Notes: a model not told the origin generated them from the letters alone. DNA of 64,000 nt from Novosphingobium sediminis (GCF_007991615.1 NZ_BJYR01000012.1:219451-283450); one strand, 5' to 3'. Shown: positions 8,448 to 18,114, counted from the stretch's first letter. Made by a program: numbers and translations.

Positions 8448-9211
8448 CAGCGGAAGCTGTCCTTGGCGCTGCGCAACGCGGCAAATGTTTCGACGGCCGA
8501 ACCGCCGCCCCAGCGCGCCTGCAAGGCCGGATCATCGGCGCGCAGGAAGGGATTGGTGGCGAGCTCGCGGTCAAGGCGGGTCGGTACGGTCCATTCGCTC
8601 CGGCTGCGCTTGTCCGCGATTTCTGCGGCATAGGCGGCGAGCGCGGCGTTGTCCGGATCGGCGTGGACGGCGAACTTCGCGTTGGAGGCGGTGTATTCGT
8701 GCGCGCAGTAAAGCGTGGTGTCGCCCGGAAGGGCTTTCACGCGGCTGAGGCTGGCCCAGAACTGGTCTGGCGTGCCCTCGAACATACGGCCGCAGCCGAG
8801 CGTAAACACCGCGTCTCCAACGAAGGCGATGGAGGCGTCTGGCAGGTGGTAGGCGCAGTGGCCTATGGTGTGCCCGCCAACGTCGATCACATGCGCTTCA
8901 TAGGCGCCGAAGGGGACTGTATCGCCCTGTGCGACAGTCCGGTCGATCCCGGCGATCCGCGCGGCATCCGCTGCGGGAGCGATGATCGTGCAACCAGTCG
9001 CGGCCTTGATGGCCTCGTTCCCGCCTGCGTGATCGGGGTGCCAGTGGGTGTTCCAGATCTGCGTGATCGACCAGCCCTTGGCGGCTGCTTCGCGCAGATA
9101 GGCTTCTGCATCCGGCGTATCGATGCAGGCCGTTTCACCGCTGGCGCTATCGTGCAGCAGGTAGCCGTAATTGTCGCTGAGGCAGGTGAACTGGTGGACT
9201 TCAAGCGTCAT
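8447..9211 (-). CDS. gloB: hydroxyacylglutathione hydrolase (glyoxalase II)
   Basis: 254-residue metallo-beta-lactamase-fold enzyme that hydrolyses S-lactoylglutathione to D-lactate and glutathione. It carries the dinuclear metal motif THWHPDH near residues 56-62, the later ligands GGHTIGH and FVGDAVFTLGCGR, and the C-terminal CAHEYTASNAKF of glyoxalase II. It is first in the two-gene gloB-lacI unit. A terminator just upstream insulates it from rpsA. Confidence 0.93.
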   Translation of the reverse strand: MTLEVHQFTCLSDNYGYLLHDSASGETACIDTPDAEAYLREAAAKGWSITQIWNTHWHPDHAGGNEAIKAATGCTIIAPAADAARIAGIDRTVAQGDTVPFGAYEAHVIDVGGHTIGHCAYHLPDASIAFVGDAVFTLGCGRMFEGTPDQFWASLSRVKALPGDTTLYCAHEYTASNAKFAVHADPDNAALAAYAAEIADKRSRSEWTVPTRLDRELATNPFLRADDPALQARWGGGSAVETFAALRSAKDSFR

Positions 9212-9265
9212 GGTATCTCTCGGGCATCCTCGTCGCAGAGCCTAGCCGAGTGTGCGCCGCAATGC

Positions 9266-9299
9266 AAAAGCCCGCCCGGATTGCTCCGGACGGGCTTTT
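9266..9299 (-). terminator. intrinsic terminator of rpsA
   Basis: A strong inverted repeat (AAAAGCCCG.CCGGA ... TCCGG.CGGGCTTTT) lies 29-62 nt downstream of the rpsA stop, with a T-run on either strand. It separates rpsA from gloB and could work in both directions. Confidence 0.9.
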
Positions 9300-9327
9300 G
9301 GTTTGCCTTGACGGCGGTAAGCCAGGC

Positions 9328-11031
9328 TTACTGCTTGGCCTTGAGGGCCGCGCCGAGGATGTCGCCCAGCGAAGCGCCGGCTTCCGACGAACCGTACTGT
9401 TCCACGGCTTCCTTCTCTTCGGCGAGCTGACGGGCCTTGACCGAGAAGTTGGGCTTCTTGGAACGGTCGAAGCCGATGACCATGGCATCGAGCTTCTGGC
9501 CGACCTGGAAGCGGTCCGGACGCTGCTCGTCGCGGTCGCGGCCGAGATCGGTGCGCTTGATGAAGCCGGTCGCGCCGTCTTCGCCAGCCTGCACTTCGAG
9601 ACCGCCATCGCGGACTTCGAGGACAGTGACGGTGACGACTTCGCCGCGGCGGAGCGAGCCAGCACCAGCGGCCGAACCGCCAGCCGCCGGAGCGCCCTTT
9701 TCAAGCTGCTTCATGCCGAGCGAGATGCGCTCCTTTTCGACATCGACGTCGAGAACGATGGCCGAAACCTGCTCGCCCTTGCGGTGCAGCGCCAGTGCGT
9801 CTTCGCCCGAGATGCCCCACGCGATGTCCGACATATGAACCATGCCGTCCACGTCGCCATCGAGGCCGATGAACAGACCGAACTCGGTCGCGTTCTTGAC
9901 TTCGCCCTCGACGGTCGAGCCAACCGGGTGCGCTTCGGCGAAGGCTTCCCAGGGGTTCTGCTGGGCCTGCTTGAGGCCGAGGCTGATGCGGCGCTTGTCG
10001 CTGTCGACCTCGAGCACGAGCACATCGACTTCCTGCGAGGTCGAGACGATCTTGCCGGGGTGGACGTTCTTCTTGGTCCACGACATTTCCGAAACGTGGA
10101 CGAGGCCTTCGATGCCAGCTTCCAGTTCGACGAACGCGCCGTATTCGGTGATGTTGGTGACAACGCCGTGCAGCTTCGCACCGACCGGGTACTTGGCGGC
10201 GACGCCATCCCACGGATCGCTTTCAAGCTGCTTCATGCCGAGGCTGATGCGCTGCGTATCCTGGTTGATGCGGATGATCTGGACGCGGACGGTATCGCCG
10301 ATGGCGATCACTTCCGACGGGTGGTTGACGCGCTTGTAGCTCATGTCGGTGACATGGAGCAGGCCGTCGATGCCGCCGAGGTCCACGAACGCACCGTAAT
10401 CGGTGATGTTCTTGACGACGCCGTCGATGATCTGGCCTTCCTTGAGGTTCTGGATCAGGCCCGAACGCTGCTCGGCGCGGGTTTCCTCGAGGACAGCGCG
10501 GCGCGAGACCACGATGTTGCCGCGGCGGCGGTCCATCTTGAGGATCTGGAAGGGCTGCGGCATGTCCATCAGCGGGGTCACGTCGCGCACGGGGCGGATA
10601 TCGACCTGCGAGCCGGGCAGGAACGCCACGGCGCCGTCGAGATCGACGGTGAAGCCACCCTTCACGCGGCCGAAGATCACGCCTTCGACGCGCTTGCCTT
10701 CGCCGAATTCGCTCTCGAGCTTGTCCCAGGCGGCTTCGCGGCGGGCGCGGTCGCGGCTGAGCATCGCTTCGCCGTCGGCGTTCTCGACGCGGTCGACGTA
10801 GACTTCGACTTCGGCGCCGACGACGAGACCGTGCGGCTGGCCGGGCATGGCGAATTCGCGAAGCGGCACGCGGCCTTCGCTCTTGAGACCGACGTCGATG
10901 ACGGCCTTGTCGTTTTCGATGGCGGTGACGGTGCCCTTGACGACCCGGCCTTCAAAGCCGCCGTTAGCGGCGCCGCCGAGGGTTTCGTCGAGCATCGCGG
11001 CGAAATCGTCGCGCGTGGGATGAGATGCCAT
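9328..11031 (-). CDS. rpsA: 30S ribosomal protein S1
   Basis: 567 residues with six consecutive S1 RNA-binding domains. These are visible as repeated blocks such as GVVKNITDYGAFVDLGGIDGLLHVTDMSYKR, split into recognisable GAFVDLGGIDGLLH and GAFVELEAGIEGLVH segments. S1 recruits mRNA to the small ribosomal subunit and helps unfold 5' leaders. The start at 11031 (MASHPTRDDFAAMLDE) is the conserved N-terminus; 34 unrelated residues would be added by the longest frame. The gene is monocistronic, ending at the terminator at 9266-9299. Confidence 0.97.
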   Translation of the reverse strand: MASHPTRDDFAAMLDETLGGAANGGFEGRVVKGTVTAIENDKAVIDVGLKSEGRVPLREFAMPGQPHGLVVGAEVEVYVDRVENADGEAMLSRDRARREAAWDKLESEFGEGKRVEGVIFGRVKGGFTVDLDGAVAFLPGSQVDIRPVRDVTPLMDMPQPFQILKMDRRRGNIVVSRRAVLEETRAEQRSGLIQNLKEGQIIDGVVKNITDYGAFVDLGGIDGLLHVTDMSYKRVNHPSEVIAIGDTVRVQIIRINQDTQRISLGMKQLESDPWDGVAAKYPVGAKLHGVVTNITEYGAFVELEAGIEGLVHVSEMSWTKKNVHPGKIVSTSQEVDVLVLEVDSDKRRISLGLKQAQQNPWEAFAEAHPVGSTVEGEVKNATEFGLFIGLDGDVDGMVHMSDIAWGISGEDALALHRKGEQVSAIVLDVDVEKERISLGMKQLEKGAPAAGGSAAGAGSLRRGEVVTVTVLEVRDGGLEVQAGEDGATGFIKRTDLGRDRDEQRPDRFQVGQKLDAMVIGFDRSKKPNFSVKARQLAEEKEAVEQYGSSEAGASLGDILGAALKAKQ

Positions 11032-11242
11032 TGCTGGTATTCCTGTTGTCGCTGTTTCCGGCCAGGCGGTTGTATCCGCCGGTCTTTCACCGGATGCCGC
11101 CCCATGCGGATCCGGGCCAAGGGGCCGAACCATCTGCCGGGCCGAATGCCATGGCAGATATCCGAAACGGAGGTTTACCCCCGCCGCAGACGAGCGGCCC
11201 CTATGTCAGGAATGGGCAAAAAGCAAGCTGAACCGCGCCTCT

Positions 11243-12931
11243 TCAGGCCGCAAGCGCGCGGGGATGCGACGTGGCGGTGCGGGCCGAGGTGCGGAAGCGC
11301 GCGACGGCTGAGGCAAGCTCACCGGCTTCGTCCGCCAGCGAACGAGCGGCAGCTGCGGTTTCCTCGACCATGGCGGCATTGCGCTGGGTCATCGAGTCCA
11401 TGTCCGAGACGGATATGCTGACCTGATCGAGGCTGGATGATTGGGCCTGGGTCGCCTCGGCAATGGAACTGACGAGCGTGGCAAGGGTATCCACGCGCCC
11501 GACCAGAGCAGTCAGGGCCTCACCGGTTCGGCTCACAAGGTTGACGCCGCCGGAGACTTCGCGCGAACTGGCGGCAATGAGCGTGCGGATCTCGTTTGCC
11601 GCATCGGCGCTGCGCTGGGCCAGCGCCCGCACTTCATTGGCGACGACGGCAAAACCATTGCCGGCAGCCCCGGCCCGGGCCGCTTCGACGCCCGCATTGA
11701 GGGCCAGAAGGTTGGTCTGGAAGGCAATCGCATCGATCAGATCGACGATTCGGCCGATTTCCTGCGAGGACCGCTCGATCGCACCCATCGCGGCCATCGC
11801 CTCGCCGACCAGCGTACCGCCGACTTGTGCGTCCTGTGTGGCGAGGCCGATCTCGCTCTCGACTTCGCGGGTCCGCGTGGCGGTTGAGGAAACCAGTGTG
11901 GCGACCTGCTTCATGGCGGCGCTCGATTCCTCGACACTCGCGGCCTGGCTCTGGTTGCGCGTGGCAAGATCGCTCGAAGCGATGCGGATTTCTGCCGCGC
12001 CGTTGCTGACGCTGCTTGCCGTGCCGCCGACGCGCGCGAGAACGCTGTCGAGCCGTTCGGCGGCCGCATTGTAGGCGCCGCGCAGTTCTTCGTATTCGGC
12101 AGGGAAGGGGGGCTCGATGCGGTGGACGAGATCGCCCTCTGCGAGCTGGCGGAGCGCCGTCCCCATGCGGCTGACGACAATTGCCTGCTTCTGGGCATTC
12201 TCGCGCTGCGCGCTGGCGGCGCTGCGGAAGACCTCGATGGCGCGCGTCATGTCGCCGATCTCGTCGCTGCGGTGGTCGCTGCGCCGCCCCGCGTCGAGAT
12301 CGCCGCCTGCCATGGTCACCATGACATCCACCGTGCCAGCGAGGGGATCGAGCACATGGCGGCTGAGCAGGCGGATCGCGCAGAGGATGAGGGCAACAGT
12401 CGCGGCCCCGGCGAGTGCCATGACGATGAGGAGCGCCGAAACCGTCGTTATGCTGCTGGAGACCAGCGAATCGCGCGCCGCGACGGCATGCTCGGTAAGC
12501 AGCAGCACAGCGCTGCGCTCGCGGGCGAAGATGGTATCGAGCCGCAGCTTGCTGGCCTGCGCTTCTGCCGTATCGCCGCGGCCGAGCGCCGGGAGCAGCA
12601 CCGCGTTGACTTCCTGCCAGAACGCATCCGCTTCCTTCGCGACCGCTGTGCGCAACTCGTTCGCCAGCGCCGGATCGACATCGTTTGCCGTCCACCGCGC
12701 GAGGCTGGCGCGATACTGCCTTTCCAGTTCGGCAAGATCGGCGCGGTTTTGCGCGAGGTGTGCCGGATCATCCACCGTCTGCCGTGCCTTGAGCGCAGGC
12801 TCCACAATATACAGCGGTGGCGGAAGGATATCCGCGGTGAAGCCGGTAACCGTGTCGATCCGGGTCTGCATCGCGCCGCCAACCCGGATATGCTGCACGG
12901 CAAAGCCGATCAAGAGGAGGACCACGGTCAC
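11243..12931 (-). CDS. methyl-accepting chemotaxis protein, N-terminus interrupted
   Basis: 562 residues from GTG 12931: remnant of the first transmembrane helix, a periplasmic sensor of about 130 residues, a second helix (TVSALLIVMALAGAATVAL), HAMP regions, and a signalling domain with the hairpin tip IAFQTNLLALNAGVEAARAG. It should relay a ligand signal to CheA. The natural start looks like ATG 12982, which has a GAGGGGAG ribosome site. After 15 codons that frame meets a TGA at 12935-12937 in the middle of the first helix and resumes in the same frame. Either the gene is disrupted and re-initiates at GTG 12931, or the TGA is an error for a sense codon. Confidence 0.8.
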   Translation of the reverse strand: MTVVLLLIGFAVQHIRVGGAMQTRIDTVTGFTADILPPPLYIVEPALKARQTVDDPAHLAQNRADLAELERQYRASLARWTANDVDPALANELRTAVAKEADAFWQEVNAVLLPALGRGDTAEAQASKLRLDTIFARERSAVLLLTEHAVAARDSLVSSSITTVSALLIVMALAGAATVALILCAIRLLSRHVLDPLAGTVDVMVTMAGGDLDAGRRSDHRSDEIGDMTRAIEVFRSAASAQRENAQKQAIVVSRMGTALRQLAEGDLVHRIEPPFPAEYEELRGAYNAAAERLDSVLARVGGTASSVSNGAAEIRIASSDLATRNQSQAASVEESSAAMKQVATLVSSTATRTREVESEIGLATQDAQVGGTLVGEAMAAMGAIERSSQEIGRIVDLIDAIAFQTNLLALNAGVEAARAGAAGNGFAVVANEVRALAQRSADAANEIRTLIAASSREVSGGVNLVSRTGEALTALVGRVDTLATLVSSIAEATQAQSSSLDQVSISVSDMDSMTQRNAAMVEETAAAARSLADEAGELASAVARFRTSARTATSHPRALAA

Positions 12932-13050
12932 CGTTCAAGCCAGCGCCAAGCCGCCCCGGCGGCTCTGGATTCGGATACTCATGGCAGCGGTACTCCCCTC
13001 TTTTCATGGCTTTGCGTCGTCTTCGGGCCAATGTGGGGAGGGCATAACCC

Positions 13051-13079
13051 GGCTGTGCAAACCAAAGACTTGCACAGCC
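13051..13079. promoter_or_regulatory. perfect 10-bp inverted repeat, possible operator
   Basis: GGCTGTGCAA at 13051-13060 and TTGCACAGCC at 13070-13079 flank a 9-nt spacer. It lies between the ribH stop and the chemotaxis gene start, both on the minus strand. No T-run follows, so an operator or mRNA hairpin is as likely as a terminator. Confidence 0.4.
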
Positions 13080-13203
13080 CGAAAGGTGCTCTGCCTAGCG
13101 CGGCCGAGCATCATGTTAACGATTGCAGGCCGCGTTAGCTGACCAAGGGTGGGGGGCATTAGCGATCCGGCAAGAGGTGCCGAACCGCCCTTCAAACTGA
13201 CGA

Positions 13204-13623
13204 TCAGGCGTACTTTGTGCGCAGCGCCAGCAGCGCCAGTGCGGCCTTGGCAGCCTCGCCGCCCTTGTCCTTCTGCGCCGGGTCCGCGCGGACCAGAGCC
13301 TGCGCTTCGTCTTCGACGGTGAGGATACCGTTGCCGACGGCGAGGCCATCCATCGTGAGCGCCATCACGCCGCGTGCGCTTTCGCCCGCGACGATCTCGA
13401 AGTGATACGTCTCGCCCCGGATAACCACGCCGATCGCGACGTAGCCGTCATACTGGCCGGACTGGTCCGCAAGTACGATCGCACCGGGAATTTCCAGCGC
13501 GCCGGGGACGGTAATCACGTCGACCTTGTGGCCTTCCGCCTCGAGCGCGGCGCGGGCACCGGCCACCAGCATGTCGTTGAGGTGATCGTAGAAGCGGGCT
13601 TCGACAATGAGGAACTTTGCCAT
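13204..13623 (-). CDS. ribH: 6,7-dimethyl-8-ribityllumazine synthase
   Basis: 139 residues, the usual size. It condenses 5-amino-6-ribitylaminouracil with 3,4-dihydroxy-2-butanone 4-phosphate in riboflavin biosynthesis. Family signatures are [11 protein letters not shown], the substrate loop [14 protein letters not shown] with its catalytic His, and the phosphate-binding [11 protein letters not shown]. The gene begins 6 nt after the ribB-type gene that supplies one of its substrates, so the two form an operon. Confidence 0.95.
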   Translation of the reverse strand: MAKFLIVEARFYDHLNDMLVAGARAALEAEGHKVDVITVPGALEIPGAIVLADQSGQYDGYVAIGVVIRGETYHFEIVAGESARGVMALTMDGLAVGNGILTVEDEAQALVRADPAQKDKGGEAAKAALALLALRTKYA

Positions 13624-13629
13624 GCGCGC

Positions 13630-14898
13630 TTACTCCGCGGTGATCGGCTGTTCGCCGACGATGTTGAGACCGTAGCCTTCGATGGCAACGATATTGCGAT
13701 GCGAATTGGTCAGCAGGACCATGTCGTGGATGCCGAGATCGGCGAGGATCTGGGCGCCGATGCCATAGCTGCGCAAGTCCATGTCGCCGGTGCGGCCGGC
13801 GATTTCGGCCTGCAGCCCTTCGCTGCCGCCGGGCATCAGCAGCACGATCACGCCGGCGCCGGCATTGCCGATCTCGCTCATTGCGCGCTGCAGACTGCGC
13901 TTGCGTGGGCCGGGCTGGCCGAGCACGTCGGACAGGATCGAGATGCCGTGCATGCGCACCAGCGTCGGCGCGTCAGGGCGGACAGCGCCCTTCTGCAGCA
14001 CGAGGTGAACCACGCCGTCGATCTTGTTGCGATAGGTCTTGATCGTCCAGTCGCCGCCGTAGTCCGAATGGAACGGCTGCTGATCGATGCATTCGACGAG
14101 GTGATCGTGGCGGCGGCGATATTCGATGAGATCGCGGATCGTGCCCATCTTGAGGCCGTGGCGCCGCGCGAAGGGGACGAGATCGTCCATCCGCGCCATC
14201 GTGCCGTCGTCTTTCATGATCTCGCAGATCACGCCCGAGGGATTGAGCCCGGCAAGCCGCGAGATATCGACAGCCGCTTCGGTGTGCCCGGCGCGCACGA
14301 GAACGCCGCCATCGCGTGCGATCAGCGGGAAGACGTGGCCCGGCGTGACGATATCGTCCTTGGTCTTGGCGGCATCGATGGCAACGGCGACGGTGCGCGC
14401 GCGGTCGGCAGCCGAGATTCCGGTGGTGACACCTTCGCGCGCCTCGATCGAGACGGTGAACGCTGTTTCGTGGCGGGTGCCGTTGTTGCGGCTCATCAGT
14501 TCGAGGCCGAGCTGTTCGGTGCGCGTACGGCTGAGGGTGAGGCAGATCAGCCCGCGCCCATGCGTGGCCATGAAGTTGATCGCATCGGGCGTTGCCATCT
14601 GCGCGGGGATGACGAGATCGCCTTCGTTCTCGCGGTCTTCGTCATCGACGAGGATGAACATGCGGCCGTTGCGCGCCTCGTCGATGATTTCCTCGATCGG
14701 TACGAGGGCGGGGGTGTCGTCGGATTCGCTCAGCACGCGCTCAAGCTTGGCCAGCGTATCGGCGGTCGGGTTCCAGCCGGGCAGGCCCGCATCGCGCAGG
14801 GTGTTGGCGTGGAGCCCCGCCGCGCGGGCGAGGCCGGAGCGGGACATGCCACCTTCGACGATGAGGCGGCGGATGCGGTCGATGAGTTCGCTGGACAT
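13630..14898 (-). CDS. ribB: 3,4-dihydroxy-2-butanone-4-phosphate synthase with HTH-like N-terminus and degenerate GTP cyclohydrolase II domain
   Basis: 422 residues in three parts. Residues 1-60 look like a small helix-turn-helix (MSRSGLARAAGLHANTLRDA). Residues 65-275 are a RibB domain with the acidic active-site motif DDEDRENEGD at 85-94 and THGRGLICL. The C-terminal part has the RibA fold but lacks its zinc cysteines: where RibA has a Cys-containing stretch, this protein reads LVRMHGISILSDVLGQPGPR. It should therefore make the 4-carbon riboflavin precursor but probably not open GTP, as in the described RibBX-type proteins. A separate GTP cyclohydrolase II would be needed elsewhere. No FMN riboswitch pattern was seen upstream. 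Confidence 0.88.
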   Translation of the reverse strand: MSSELIDRIRRLIVEGGMSRSGLARAAGLHANTLRDAGLPGWNPTADTLAKLERVLSESDDTPALVPIEEIIDEARNGRMFILVDDEDRENEGDLVIPAQMATPDAINFMATHGRGLICLTLSRTRTEQLGLELMSRNNGTRHETAFTVSIEAREGVTTGISAADRARTVAVAIDAAKTKDDIVTPGHVFPLIARDGGVLVRAGHTEAAVDISRLAGLNPSGVICEIMKDDGTMARMDDLVPFARRHGLKMGTIRDLIEYRRRHDHLVECIDQQPFHSDYGGDWTIKTYRNKIDGVVHLVLQKGAVRPDAPTLVRMHGISILSDVLGQPGPRKRSLQRAMSEIGNAGAGVIVLLMPGGSEGLQAEIAGRTGDMDLRSYGIGAQILADLGIHDMVLLTNSHRNIVAIEGYGLNIVGEQPITAE

Positions 14899-15159
14899 GG
14901 AAACCGTATCTCACACCGCAATGTGATACACAAGACTTGCAATCACATTGAGATGCGAAATGTTGGCAGTTGATTCGTCGAATGCAGTAACAACCGCTTC
15001 GGACGGTGGCTGCTGTGTCACACCTTGGTGCAAGCTGCCGCTACGGAATGGACAAAATTTAATTAAGCGGTTGACAACGAAGGTGTCCCGTTCTGTTCTG
15101 TAGGCAGAAGGTCGACCCTCAAAAATGATGGGCGGCCGCTGAAGAGAGAGGACATTGAT

Positions 15160-18114
15160 ATGAGGGGCAAACTTACCCTGCTCGCAGGTGTGTGCGTAGC
15201 AGCCGTCGCTACGCCGTCGTTCGCGCAGAACGCGCAGAGCGCAGCCAGTGGCGACAACGGCACGGGTGTCCAGGAAATCATCGTTACCGCGCAGCGCCAA
15301 TCCCAGCGCCTGCAGACGGTGCCGATCGCGATCAGTGCCTTCACCAAAGAAAATCTGGACAAGCAGCAGATCCGCAACCCGCTGGACCTTCAGCTGTCGC
15401 TGCCCAACATTACCTTCACCAAGACGAACTTCACGACGTCGAGCTTCACCATTCGCGGCATCGGTGACCTTTGCACCGGCGTGACCTGCGACAGCGCGAC
15501 CGCGATCCACGTCAACGACGCCCCGCTGTTCTTCAGCCGCCTGTTCGAAGGTGAATTCTACGATCTGCAGCAGGTCGAAGTTCTGCGTGGTCCGCAGGGC
15601 ACCCTGTTCGGCCGCAACGCGACATCGGGCGTGGTGAACTTCCGCACCGCGAAGCCTGATCTCAACGGCTTCAGCGCTTCGGGCGATGCCGAATACGGCA
15701 ACTACAACTCGGTCCGTCTGCGCGGCGCGATCAACATCCCGGTCAGCGATACGCTGGCTGTTCGTGCGGCCGGTTTCTACCTGAAGCGCGATGGCTACAC
15801 GCAGAACCTCTACAACAACACCAAGATCGACGACCGCAACATGTACGGTCTGCGCGGCTCGCTGACCTGGCAGCCGTCCTCGTCGACCACGATCGATATC
15901 ATGGGCCAGTTCTTCCGCGAGAAGGACAGCCGCATGCGCATTCAGAAGCAGTACTGTCAGGATGATCCGACCGGTATCCTGGGCTGCCTCAACACGACCC
16001 GTGGCACCAGCACCACCAACGGCAATGCGCTGCTGGCCAACGTGCTGACCTCCAAGGAATTCTTCGCCATCCGCGGCCTGCCGCAGGCTTTCGCGCTCGG
16101 TAGCATCTACGGTCCACAGGTCTATCGCAACGAAATCAACCCGGCTGATCCGCGCGTCGTCAACACCGACTTCCAGCCGAGCTACTTCACTCAGGAAACC
16201 ATTATCCAGGGTACCTTGAAGCAGGACATCGGCGAGAAGTTCAGCCTGCGTGTCGAGGGTAACTACCAGAACACCAAGGTCGACTCGCAGCAGGACTACA
16301 ACAACGCGGTTGCCGACCGTTCGGGCTTCACGCCGGGTCTCTCCGCCCTCGCAGCGGCTGGCGCCGGGCTGCTTGGACCGGGCCTCAAGACCTATCTTGC
16401 CCCGATCGCCAACGCGCTGATCCCGCAGGGTCCGGGTGGTCCGCTCTGCACCTCGCCGGGCGAAGAAACCGGTACGGGCGTGTTTGGCGGCCACAGCGTG
16501 TGCGCTGCCACGCCGCTCGACTTCGACCGTTCGGTCCAGCGCCAGAATGCGTGGACGGCGGAAGCGGTGCTGACCTCGAAGTTCGACGGTCCGCTCAACT
16601 TCCTGCTCGGCGGTATCTACGGCCAGTACAAGGTCACCGAGAACAGCTACTATGTGAGCTCGTTCGGGCTTGATTACTTCGCCGGCGTGGTTGGTGCGTT
16701 CTCGGCACTCGGTGCCGGTCTGCCGCCTGCTTACCTTGCCACGCCGACCTACCGGAACAACACGCCGGAATACAAACTGACGACCTACGGCATCTTCGGC
16801 GAGGCCTATTGGAAGTTCAACGACAAGATCAAGCTCACGCTCGGTCTGCGTTACAACAACGACAAGAAGACCGTTCGTGCCCGCACGACGCTGTTCAACT
16901 TCCTCGCTCCGGTCGGCATTGCCAATGCCTATGACTCGCCGTTCCTGCCCGCTTCCTACGACGCTGACTCGGGCATCGACGGCAACCAGCCGTTCCAGGT
17001 CCGCGACGTGAAGTTTGGCGAGTTCACTGGTCGTGCGGTGATCGATTACCAGATCACGCCGGACAATCTGGTCTATGCCTCGTACTCGCGTGGCTACAAG
17101 TCGGGCGGTATCAACCCGCCGCTGTCGCCGATCTTCGCGGTGCCGGAGAGCTTCACGCCTGAATTCGTGAACTCGTTCGAAATCGGTACGAAGAACACCT
17201 TCGCCAACGGCGCGCTGCAGCTGAACCTCACCGGGTTCTACTACAAGTACAAGGGCCTGCAGCTCTCGCGCATCGTTGTCCGTACCTCGGTCAACGATAA
17301 CGTGAACGCCAACATCTGGGGTGTGGAAGCCGAGGCGATCATTCGTCCCAGCCGCCAGCTGACGATCAATGCGAACTTCAGCTACCTCAACACCAAGGTG
17401 TCGGAAGACAAGCTCCTGTCGAACCCGCGTGACTTCGGCAATGGCCGCAGCGACGCTGTGATCATCAAGGACATCACCAACACCGCCAACTGCGCCGTCG
17501 GCTCGAACTCCAACAACGCCGCCGGTGTGAATGCCTTCGTGAACACGGCGAATGCGCTGATCAACGCAGGGCAGATCCCTGGCGTTGCTGCCGGGGCCGG
17601 TCTCAAGCCGACCACGGCATTCCCGGCCGGCGGCGGCATCGCCTCGACCGGTGCGTACTCGATCTGCGCCGTGCTCAGCGCACTCGCTCCGACGCTTGGC
17701 AATGCGCCCGGCATCGGCGGTGTGACGGTCTACTCGTCGGGTATCCCCGCCAACATCCGTGGCAACAAGCTGCCCGGCGCGCCGAGCGTGAAGTTCTCGG
17801 CCGGCGTGCAGTATGCGGCTCAGATCGGGCGGCTGACGCTGACTCCGCGTTTCGACCTCAACTTCACCGGAAAGTCTGACGGCACGATCTTCAACGGTCT
17901 GGTCGACAAGGTGCCTTCGTTCACGCAGCTGAATGCTCAGGTGCAGCTCGATGGTCCGGACAAGAAGTGGTTCATCCGCGGCTTCATCCAGAACATCACC
18001 AACGACAACTCGGTGACCGGTCTCTACGTCACCGATCAGTCTTCGGGTAACTTCACCAACGTCTTCACGCTGGAACCGCGCCGCTACGGTATCGCCGCCG
18101 GCTTCAAGTTCTGA
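15160..18114 (+). CDS. TonB-dependent outer-membrane receptor
   Basis: 984 residues. A signal peptide (cleavage near PSFAQ) is followed by a TonB-box-like segment (EIIVTAQRQSQRLQTVPIAISAF cut short here), then a plug domain (VLRGPQGTLFGRNATSGVVNF) and a 22-strand-type barrel ending in an aromatic residue (AAGFKF). It imports a bulky substrate using TonB energy; the ligand is unknown. It has its own ribosome site (GAGAGAGGA) and ends at a strong terminator. Abundant large receptors of this kind are typical of sphingomonads. A TTGACA at 15071-15076 may be its -35 element. Confidence 0.93.
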   Translation: MRGKLTLLAGVCVAAVATPSFAQNAQSAASGDNGTGVQEIIVTAQRQSQRLQTVPIAISAFTKENLDKQQIRNPLDLQLSLPNITFTKTNFTTSSFTIRGIGDLCTGVTCDSATAIHVNDAPLFFSRLFEGEFYDLQQVEVLRGPQGTLFGRNATSGVVNFRTAKPDLNGFSASGDAEYGNYNSVRLRGAINIPVSDTLAVRAAGFYLKRDGYTQNLYNNTKIDDRNMYGLRGSLTWQPSSSTTIDIMGQFFREKDSRMRIQKQYCQDDPTGILGCLNTTRGTSTTNGNALLANVLTSKEFFAIRGLPQAFALGSIYGPQVYRNEINPADPRVVNTDFQPSYFTQETIIQGTLKQDIGEKFSLRVEGNYQNTKVDSQQDYNNAVADRSGFTPGLSALAAAGAGLLGPGLKTYLAPIANALIPQGPGGPLCTSPGEETGTGVFGGHSVCAATPLDFDRSVQRQNAWTAEAVLTSKFDGPLNFLLGGIYGQYKVTENSYYVSSFGLDYFAGVVGAFSALGAGLPPAYLATPTYRNNTPEYKLTTYGIFGEAYWKFNDKIKLTLGLRYNNDKKTVRARTTLFNFLAPVGIANAYDSPFLPASYDADSGIDGNQPFQVRDVKFGEFTGRAVIDYQITPDNLVYASYSRGYKSGGINPPLSPIFAVPESFTPEFVNSFEIGTKNTFANGALQLNLTGFYYKYKGLQLSRIVVRTSVNDNVNANIWGVEAEAIIRPSRQLTINANFSYLNTKVSEDKLLSNPRDFGNGRSDAVIIKDITNTANCAVGSNSNNAAGVNAFVNTANALINAGQIPGVAAGAGLKPTTAFPAGGGIASTGAYSICAVLSALAPTLGNAPGIGGVTVYSSGIPANIRGNKLPGAPSVKFSAGVQYAAQIGRLTLTPRFDLNFTGKSDGTIFNGLVDKVPSFTQLNAQVQLDGPDKKWFIRGFIQNITNDNSVTGLYVTDQSSGNFTNVFTLEPRRYGIAAGFKF

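Noticed and set aside
9250..11421. 723-codon open frame opposite rpsA
   Set aside because: It mirrors the codons of rpsA on the other strand; rpsA has six S1 domains and a terminator, and the mirror frame has no recognisable motif or ribosome site.
13402..14973. 523-codon open frame opposite ribH and the ribB-type gene
   Set aside because: Antisense to two enzymes with clear active-site motifs; composition is that of a high-GC shadow frame.
14899..15159. FMN riboswitch upstream of the riboflavin genes
   Set aside because: The conserved core of the FMN riboswitch was not found in this interval by eye.
14911..16494. 527-codon open frame opposite the TonB receptor gene
   Set aside because: The plus-strand frame has a signal peptide, plug and barrel; the antisense frame has nothing recognisable.
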